Shown one piece after another: positions 57,301 to 64,000 of a DNA stretch of 64,000 bases (positions within the stretch are counted from its first letter, which is position 1; each line of letters begins with the position of its first letter). The notes below the pieces were generated by a model. It saw only the letters and a program-made list of their open reading frames with translations. It was not told the origin of the DNA and made no database searches. The position numbers were made by a program, and so were the translations under genes. Origin of the DNA: Arcuatula senhousia (lineage: Eukaryota; Mollusca; Bivalvia; Mytilida; Mytilidae); assembly GCA_963971305.1 (NCBI GenBank), contig OZ020304.1, forward strand, positions 1,612,001 to 1,676,000, read 5' to 3'.

Positions 57301-60300
57301 ACACAATAACAGCTGCATTTGATTGGTGTTGGGTAGGACTACGATGGTGTGTGGTGTGATGGGTCATGGTGACCTGATACTTACTGTCGTAACACAATAA
57401 CAGCTGCATTTGATTGGTGTTGGGTAGGACTACGATGGTGTGTGGGGTGATCGGAAGCTGGGTCTGAAAAATAGAGAGAAAATAGTAAAATATGTAATTT
57501 AATATACAATAGCATTTAAAAAATGATTGCGTTGCTTAATTGGAGAACAACTGAGAAGAGAAAACACATTTTTGCGAGTTGGGGATAAATAGATCAATGA
57601 TTATAAAATGCCCCACCCCTTTTAATTCTTTTTTTTCAAATGATGAAGAAAATTTAAAGATGTTTTAAGTTTTTTGTATGTTTAATTCAATGCAGAAACT
57701 GTTGCAAAAAACAAGAATATATCCAAAAGACATATTGCCACATCTAGCAACATTTGGGAGAGACAGACGAATGGACAAACAAAATTAATATGCCCTCTAC
57801 TTTGTAGAAGGGGCATAAAAAATTGAATTCCTCTCATTTATTGTCATTTCCAACATAGATACACTTTTTGGACTTGTAATGGCTTTTATTTTGAACAAGA
57901 ATATAATGCTTCATATCACAACATTTGTAAAGAACAGACGAACAGACAGACAAAATGACCAGATCAGGATATGCCTCAATCTATCACTATAGGTCGCGTC
58001 TGTCAACAATAACCACTATACTATCGTGCTAAGGATTGTGGGAAATATGTCAATGTTATTCAATCCCCAAATTTGGGGAACTTACTCACAATCCTTAGCG
58101 AGATAGTATATAGGTTAGGGTTGATAGACGGGACCTCTATAGTGATATGCCTCCCTACTTCGGTAAATGGGGAATAAAAATATATTGTACAAACAAACAC
58201 AAAACGCATCAGAGTATAAAAAACACTGACAAAATTTAGCTTTAACATCATTGGATGCAGAAACTAAGAACTTATTTCAAGCTTGAAGTGCCATGCAGAA
58301 TTGGTTAGCACACAATTACAGGTGTGGCTCTGAGAAAAACACAATATGATGATGGATGGATGAAATAGACCTGTTCCTGACAGTCACATGACAAATCATA
58401 ACCAATCATATGAAAATCTGGCCTCATATAACTTGTTTTTGTAAGAACTATAAGTAAACATTGCTGACGACTTATATTTAGGTGTTGTCGCAACATTAAA
58501 CTTCCCATTCAATTATTAGTATCACTCCTGAATTCAGAACAGATATTAAATGTGTTGGAGGTGGGCAAATGGTCCTTTAACTCCTACCCTTGGGGCACAA
58601 GTGGCATGTAATGTCACATGTGAACTCGGACTCTTACATACATTTATGTAAATATTTAAAGTTTCATTAAATCATAAATTCCTTTGAATATACATGACAT
58701 ATCCTCAAAATACAAAATGGAACAAAATTAAAAATGTAACTTATTAAATTGACCAACATAATTGTCCTTGGAACTATTAAAAACTTTTTATGATAAACAT
58801 ATCCTCAAAATACAAAATGGAACAAAATTATAAATGTAACTTATTAAATAGACCAACATAATTGTCCTTTGAACTATTGAAAACTTTTTATGATGGATGA
58901 ATATGATAAAAATAACATAATATATATTCATAATAAAATACAAAATAATATTTGACTTTCAAATACAAAATCATGCATTTAAATGTCCATTTAACCATAA
59001 AATAAGAAGAAAATATGGCAATGCTAATAAATCTTGAAAATCCTTATTTAACCTAATACATCTTTAACAAAATCCTTAATTTTGACACAATGTATTGCTG
59101 AAAAGTTTTTTTCTTAGAGTTAAGTACATGTATAAATTTTCCAGATTGACTGATTTAAAGATTTATTCATAGGGTGTTAAGTTTGATATGTGAATAAAGG
59201 TAATAACAAAATTACCGAACTTGGAAAATCAATCTCAAATGTCCATTAGACCAGACAAAACAAGGAAGACATACCGGAAAAATTGAAGATCGCATTGGTC
59301 CCGACTTGGTAAAGGCATTTCAAAATAAATGGTGGGTTAAACCAGGTTTTATGGCACGCCTAACCTCCCTCTTCCATTGCGATCTTATGGACCGATAGAA
59401 ACACACACAGCAACACATATATGAAATATGTGAAGGAGAGAAGCAGAACAAAACTTTGTTACTTGGTCTCACCCAACATACATTTATTACTTTTATAGCC
59501 CTAACTTCATACATGTGAAAAATCTATTTGGTCATTTACAAAGTGAGAACTTAATTTGCACTGTAGATGCAATTGACTTTTGATTGACAATAAGGCATTT
59601 CATCCATGAAAAGAGTACTTGGCCAATCAAACCACCTAATTTTCATTCAGTTCCTACATTATTTTAAAAAATGTTTGGTTTTAAAGTCGATTTGAAAATT
59701 ACTGTTCGTGAATATGTGTTATGTCATATACACTTTTCCACATCTCATTACTGTCTCCTGTAAACCATGGCTACATGGACAAAAGATGATGCAAAATGAA
59801 GGAGATGATTTACAATTTTGTAAATATTGTCTGGATTTATTAGCACTGCCAGTTATGACATAAAGCAAACTCTACCAAGCAGGTAACAGAAGAATACCTG
59901 GTTTAAAAAGAAAGATACACCTGTACGATGTGTGGTATCTGTGTTACCATGGAACTAAAGGGAGATAAAACAAGAAGCCTTAATAGAGTTATCTTTTCCT
60001 TCTTGAATGTAAGCAAGATAACCATGGCAAAAAGAATCAGCACATCTATAAATGTTTCCAAAAGTCTTGAGGTTAAATTCTGAACTAGAAATTGTGCAAT
60101 AAAGCTATGCATTGTTAAAATGATTTTCTCTCAGTTCCAGAACTAATAATAGTATAAATAATAGCAAAGAGGTACTTTCTCTGTTCAGACAAATAAATTA
60201 TACTACTTTTGAATTTTTTTAGACCACAGAACTAGTTCTGGAACTGCCCTTAGAGATTTAAATGCCTTTAATTTATATAAATATTGCACAATTCTTTAAA

Positions 60301-63300
60301 AAGCTTTTTGGCTGCCACATTAGTCATTAGCCCCCTACTTACATGAGAGGGAATGTACAAGTCATATGGTGAAGTTGTGTCCACATCGATAGCATGGAAT
60401 CCACAATTAGAGCCATACACGACCTTTAACCTCTGGCCTTCTTCGACTAGAAGGTCAACTATCTGTGGTTTGTTGGCTAGTTCTGTAAATGACTAAAATA
60501 AAGGAACATAGTGAAATAATACTGATATAAAAATATACGGACATTAAATCATAAATATATATTGATAAAAAGCAACAATTATCATACCAAAATGATTTTT
60601 ATCTCATGTAAGAGACAAGATTTTGAGACAAGTATTACGAGTTTGGTTACAAATTACTGTTCAGTTGTTTTTTAGGTGTTGGTTTTGTTCCTGGTTTTGT
60701 ATTGCCTTTTGACTTTGGAAATTCAGATTCACTTACAAAGGAAGCATCAATCACTTACCTTGAATGCCATGAATTTATGGTAAGGTTTAGGTGCCCAGGC
60801 ATATATTTCTATACTGTCTAATAATGCTATCACTAGAAACTTAATCTTCTCATATTTAACTGAAATGAAAAAAAAACACTTTTACTTTATAATTGACATT
60901 TTCAAAGAAATGACTTTCAAAATGTGGTATTTACTTGTAAGACCTAGCAAAAACAAGAGTTAACACTTAAGTATGTCTCGCCTGCCGGCACCATCAGAAA
61001 CAATTATTCTTTCTTACTTCCACTATATGTTGAATTTACATGGATTTTCAGTTTCTGAGATCAAAAGATGTTTATAGAACTTAAACATTGCTAATATATG
61101 CAATAAAAATAATCTAAGTCACTCAACCAGAAAATCAAGGTCAAAGTCAAAAGATGAGGATGCAACTGTGCTAAGCTACTACTGGGGCATATGCATACCA
61201 AGCGTCATCAACCTAGGACCTATAGTTCTTGAGATATGGAGGTGCTCGCAAAACTTTTCCATTGCTATTATATGTATTGAAAATTGTCAAAGTCACTCAA
61301 CCAGAAAATTAAGGTCAAGGTCAAAAGATGGGGATGCAACTGTGCTAAGCTACTACTGGGGTATATGCATACCAAGTTTCATCAACCCAGGACCTATGGT
61401 TCTTGAGATATGGAGGTGCTCATAAAACTTTTCCAAAAAGTTAACACCGCTGTCGCCGCCACAACCACCACTGCCGCCGCCGGTAAAGTAACACCTATGT
61501 CCCGCTCTGCTTCACAGGCGAGACAAAAATAAGCTTGAACTTTGGAGTTATAAACTAAAATTACTCTGCAATGTGATTCTTATTTATCTATACAAACCAC
61601 ACAAAAAATTCAAATTAAATAGGCAAATCTATGAAATGGTAAAGTGATTAAGATTTTGAAATAAAAATCAACTAACCAATTTTAAAATGAACACATCCCT
61701 CCAACTCTCCGACATTTACCCATCCTGCTTTCTTCTCGTTCTAAAAATAGAAATCCATATTTATAAACATGAATAAAAAGTGAGGCTTAATTTATGTACA
61801 ATAAGCTGTTTTATTTCTAATTATAGGTGTAAACTAAGAGAAAAGGTTTCTTTTTGCTGTTGTTCATCCTAACTGGTAAATTTTGCAATTACACATTTTC
61901 TATGGTCTATGGTCACATAAAATTGTGCTTATATGAGTCTTTTTAGTACATAAACTTAAAAATATATTGAAAAATATCTCTCAGCAAAATGACAGTTCAT
62001 CAATACAAATAATGTTTCATCAATATTGAGTAGCCTCCCTTCGGCTTATAATGAAATTAGTATTGAGTGAAAACTCATGCTTAATTGTATTACATATAAT
62101 TAATTTTGTACTTTAAATGTTATTTCATTAATTAAAACACAAATTTTTCAATTGAACACATTCATAATTCTAATTAAAACATCAGTTAATTGGTTAAAAC
62201 ATCTGTTTCAAACTACAATTTTCTTCAATTAAAACATGTAGTTCTGGTTAAGGTACACGTTTCTTGCATTAAAACGTACAAATCTGATTAATAAAACAAA
62301 GAATGGACTGGTACGCATCGTGTAATTAATTTCATGAAATCAGTTGCAAGCATCAAATTTCATCGTATAAACATGGAAATTTCGACTTGCATAAAACAAA
62401 TTAAAAGTTTCATGAAACTTTTTCTGAATAGCACATTGCTCTATTCTTGCCAAACAAATAATGAGCTAAGCAATCAAATTAATTTCAATGTGTTTACAAG
62501 CCTGAAAACATTCAAATCTGATTAATAACAGAATGTAATACACGTTGGACTTACTGCCTCTTTCTTAAAGATCTTGTTATTTAACCATGACAAATAGTAT
62601 ACTCGGATTTTGTTCTTCTTTCCCGAAATTGTGACTAGGATATTCTGTCCTTCTAACACTTCCATCTGCTGGAATCTCCTCCGCGATATCAATGTGTAAA
62701 CTGTGATAAAGATGATAATTATTTTAATTTCAATTTAGAAATTGTAGTAAGCATTTAGTTCATAAACTCAAATTAACGATGTTGTTTACTCTTGTATTTT
62801 TTTACAATTTAAAATGTTTTGGTATGATTTAATTACTATGCAAAAAGACGTTTTATTTTAAATCATTTTGATGTGCATAACTATTTTTTTTCATAAGAAA
62901 TTGTATTGAACATAAACTTAAAGTAACTGTTTGTTAATTCTTCTATTAAACATGTTAAATATGCCAACATTTCTTCAAAATTAATCAAAATGTCATGCTT
63001 TGCAAAAAAAACGTTCTAAATCATTTTAAAATATCATAACTATTTGTTTCTTCAGAAATGACAAAGACAATTGTCTAAGAGATTGCTATGATTTACAAAT
63101 GTTGTCTTCGGTAAAATTAGTACATTTTCATGTCTTATTTCATTAATGTGGTAGAATGATTCAGTACCTTTTCCTTGTCCACTTCTATCCAGCAACATCA
63201 GACCAGCTTCTGTTCCTATTAACAAGTTTACACCTGAAATAGTCAAAACATGAGGGTTACAATCTATCATACATTTAACACAATCTTGTAGTTTTTAAAC

Positions 63301-64000
63301 AAAAATGGGTGAAAGACAGAAATGGCAGGGTTTCCTGTAACAGGAAGTAGATAAGTGACATACCTGAATTTGAATCCCACAATAAGGGGCCTAAAGCTGA
63401 TGCTGCATACCAATTATCAAAATGCTGTGAAAAGTACTTGCTGAAAAGCTGTTACTATTGTTTTCTTGGCCAGCGCATGGCATGCTTGTGGTTCGACATT
63501 TACCATTTTATACCAAAATTTTAACTTTATGTAAAATCAGGCAAAAAATTGTTCAGTTTTAGTTGAGCCTGTGACTTAAGTTGCTTTAGACAAAGTGATG
63601 ATAGCTGTGATGACAAAAGAAGCAAAGAAAGTTTTTACATTTATATTTTCTTCAGTACATTTAACATGAAGTGCTAATGCAGTCAATGCTTTTATGAAGG
63701 AAGGCTTCTAAGGATTTAATTGTTTCAGCTTTGGAGCTTTGAAAGTGTATGCCTGTGTTTCATGATACTTTTCTTATTCATTATTCAAAAATTCTTTTAC
63801 AAAATCCTTAATACTAACCCCACAATGCTGCACACAGTATGTCTGAGGTGAACTTTTTCTTGTATTTCCTGATTTCTGGCGTATCTCCCACGGCTTCTGT
63901 TGTGGTCTGTGTTGGGGTGACATTGACGTTGATTTGTGAGCCCCTCCTCGACTGCTGAGATGTTGACCCAATTGTTGACCCACCAGCTCCGAAACCAAAT
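54242..64000 (-). CDS. MAP4K4: Misshapen/MAP4K4-TNIK-MINK1 orthologue, C-terminal part with CNH domain
   Basis: Ten exons (64000-63819, 63233-63168, 62700-62555, 61740-61677, 60859-60759, 60492-60343, 57463-57385, 55505-55425, 55127-54988, 54325-54242) join in frame for 363 aa plus TGA. The kinase domain lies beyond the window. Visible: a Ser/Gln/Thr-rich linker end (about 1-42), [134 protein letters not shown], and the end [16 protein letters not shown]. This is the CNH (citron homology) beta-propeller of STE20/GCK-IV kinases, which binds Rap-type GTPases and acts in JNK and cytoskeletal signalling. Invertebrates usually have one gene for all three vertebrate paralogues. The symbol denotes the family. 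Confidence 0.95.
54870..54950 (-). promoter_or_regulatory. G-rich intronic tract with G-quadruplex pattern
   Basis: The transcribed (minus) strand has runs GGGGG, GGGGG, GGGGG, GGGGG, GGGG and GGGGGG with loops of 1-6 nt, about 40-120 nt downstream of the donor at 54987. G-runs near weak donors often act as splicing enhancers; that role here is inference. Confidence 0.55.
54988..55127 (-). CDS. MAP4K4: MAP4K4-like penultimate exon
   Basis: 140 nt: [47 protein letters not shown]. Acceptor TTTTTGCAG, donor GTGAGA. Confidence 0.95.
55425..55505 (-). CDS. MAP4K4: MAP4K4-like exon ([11 protein letters not shown])
   Basis: 81 nt: [25 protein letters not shown]. Acceptor CATTACAG, donor GTGAGT. 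Codon phase matches only if exon 57463-57385 ends at the first donor. Confidence 0.95.
55835..56588 (+). repeat. Modular repeat, CCGACC/GGTCGGG hairpin family, copy 2
   Basis: Starts AACTAGATAATGTGTCTATG as at 7101. Four modules of about 130 bp (CACATCTAGTGGTGAAATA, GGACCTTAACCAAGAACTTA), a CGGACGGACGTACGGACGG tract, and terminal hairpin TATGTCCGATCC with GGTCGGGCCATA. It lies antisense in the MAP4K4-like intron. Confidence 0.8.
56741..57463 (-). repeat. 91-bp tandem array of a MAP4K4-like exon plus its donor, eight copies
   Basis: The TACTTACTGTCGTAACACAA string recurs at 56741, 56832, 56923, 57014, 57105, 57196, 57287 and 57378, an exact 91-bp period. In transcript sense each unit is the last 67 nt or so of the exon, donor GTAAGTATCAG and about 13 further bases. 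Only the 57463 copy has the acceptor and the exon's first 12 nt. Outer copies share CTACGATGGTGTG with the exon; inner copies have CAACGATGGCTTG or CAACGATGGCGTG. Confidence 0.95.
57385..57463 (-). CDS. MAP4K4: MAP4K4-like exon ([15 protein letters not shown])
   Basis: 79 nt after [36 protein letters not shown] plus one base, then GTAAGT. It aligns with [20 protein letters not shown] of vertebrate MAP4K4. Source of the 91-bp array. Confidence 0.95.
57982..58147. mobile_element. Foldback element
   Basis: TATCACTATAGGTC...CTAAGGATTGTG pairs with CACAATCCTTAG...GACCTCTATAGTGATA, arms of about 60 bp with mismatches. Embedded in a larger hairpin-type repeat with ATGCCTCC..CTTCGG..GGGGAATA at 58147-58180. 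Confidence 0.7.
58697..58896 (-). repeat. 100-bp direct duplication
   Basis: ACATATCCTCAAAATACAAA at 58697 and 58797 starts two units that differ at a few bases (AAAATGTAAC/TAAATGTAAC, AATTG/AATAG). Confidence 0.9.
58897..60342 (-). other. Intron, no gene seen
   Basis: AT-rich MAP4K4-like intron. Short ORFs at 59320-59514 and 59903-60112 have no family or splice support. Confidence 0.5.
60343..60492 (-). CDS. MAP4K4: MAP4K4-like exon ([15 protein letters not shown])
   Basis: 150 nt: [50 protein letters not shown]. Acceptor TTATTTTAG, donor GTAAGT. Confidence 0.95.
60759..60859 (-). CDS. MAP4K4: MAP4K4-like exon ([13 protein letters not shown])
   Basis: 101 nt: [34 protein letters not shown]. 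Acceptor CATTTCAG, donor [14 protein letters not shown] replaces vertebrate LKSSVEVY. Confidence 0.95.
60950..61527 (-). repeat. Hairpin-ended modular repeat, TGTCTCGCC type, two modules
   Basis: ATGTCTCGCCTGCCGGC at one end and CCCGCTCTGCTTCACAGGCG then AGACA at the other. Two modules of about 180 bp with CACTCAACCAGAAAAT, AAGGTCAAAGTCAAAAGATG and ACCAAG.TCATCAACC.AGG. Confidence 0.7.
61677..61740 (-). CDS. MAP4K4: MAP4K4-like exon ([15 protein letters not shown])
   Basis: 64 nt: [21 protein letters not shown] plus one base. Acceptor ATTTTTAG, donor GTTAGT. Confidence 0.93.
61741..62554 (-). other. Intron, no gene seen
   Basis: AT-rich. A short foldback is centred on GCCTCCCTTCGGCT (62031). 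CAAATCTGATTAATAA occurs near 62278 and 62512. Confidence 0.45.
62555..62700 (-). CDS. MAP4K4: MAP4K4-like exon ([15 protein letters not shown])
   Basis: 146 nt: [48 protein letters not shown]. Acceptor TTATCACAG, donor GTAAGT. Confidence 0.95.
63168..63233 (-). CDS. MAP4K4: MAP4K4-like exon ([15 protein letters not shown])
   Basis: 66 nt: [22 protein letters not shown]. First blade of the CNH propeller. Acceptor CTATTTCAG, donor GTACTG. Confidence 0.95.
63819..64000 (-). CDS. MAP4K4: MAP4K4-like exon, cut by window end
   Basis: 182 nt in the window: [60 protein letters not shown] plus one base, donor GTTAGT. Joins the low-complexity linker to the CNH domain. Confidence 0.93.

Overview
The window looks like nuclear DNA of a bivalve mollusc, most likely a mytilid mussel (inference). 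It is AT-rich, genes are split into short exons with GT/AG introns, the recognisable genes are animal genes, and most of the sequence is layered transposable elements and hairpin-ended modular repeats of the kind that fill bivalve introns. Nothing bacterial, viral or CRISPR-like was seen.

Layout. 1-2076: 3' half of a non-LTR retrotransposon in sense orientation, probably inside the first intron of the next gene. 2684-4377: last three coding exons of an EBPL-like (emopamil-binding-protein-like) membrane protein. 5440-12790: intergenic mosaic of SINE-like pieces, hairpin-ended repeats, a decayed LINE with an internal 79-bp tandem amplification, and nested MITEs. 12808-34609: a complete pyruvate-kinase-family gene of 11 coding exons (1623 nt, 540 aa, every exon joining in frame). 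Its introns hold a 50-bp minisatellite made from its own exon 2 and splice donor, a 4.36-kb hAT-type transposon with a nonsense-mutated transposase, and several 0.5-1.5 kb hairpin-ended repeats. 40081-40950 (minus): a single-exon NHL beta-propeller protein. 41430-43155: a 1.7-kb element with TIRs of about 72 bp that encodes a PHD-finger fragment. 47298-50160: hairpin-ended repeats nested inside one another. 54242-64000 (minus): the last ten coding exons (363 aa plus stop) of the Misshapen/MAP4K4-TNIK-MINK1 orthologue, covering the linker end and the whole CNH domain. One of its exons, with its donor, is amplified eight times at a 91-bp period.

The genes do not form an operon or pathway; they are neighbouring eukaryotic loci. 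Three results matter most. (1) The pyruvate kinase keeps the fold and several active-site residues but has lost the metal ligand (ARGDLG-type Asp to Asn), two K+ ligands, the K+-dependence Glu and the B-domain lysines, so it is probably a pseudoenzyme or a much-altered paralogue. (2) Two unrelated genes each carry a minisatellite whose unit is the 3' end of their own exon plus the 5' splice site, giving ladders of decoy donors. (3) Many repeats share one architecture (terminal hairpin, CGTCCGTC tract, internal tandem modules), and their hairpin stems change in compensatory fashion between copies.
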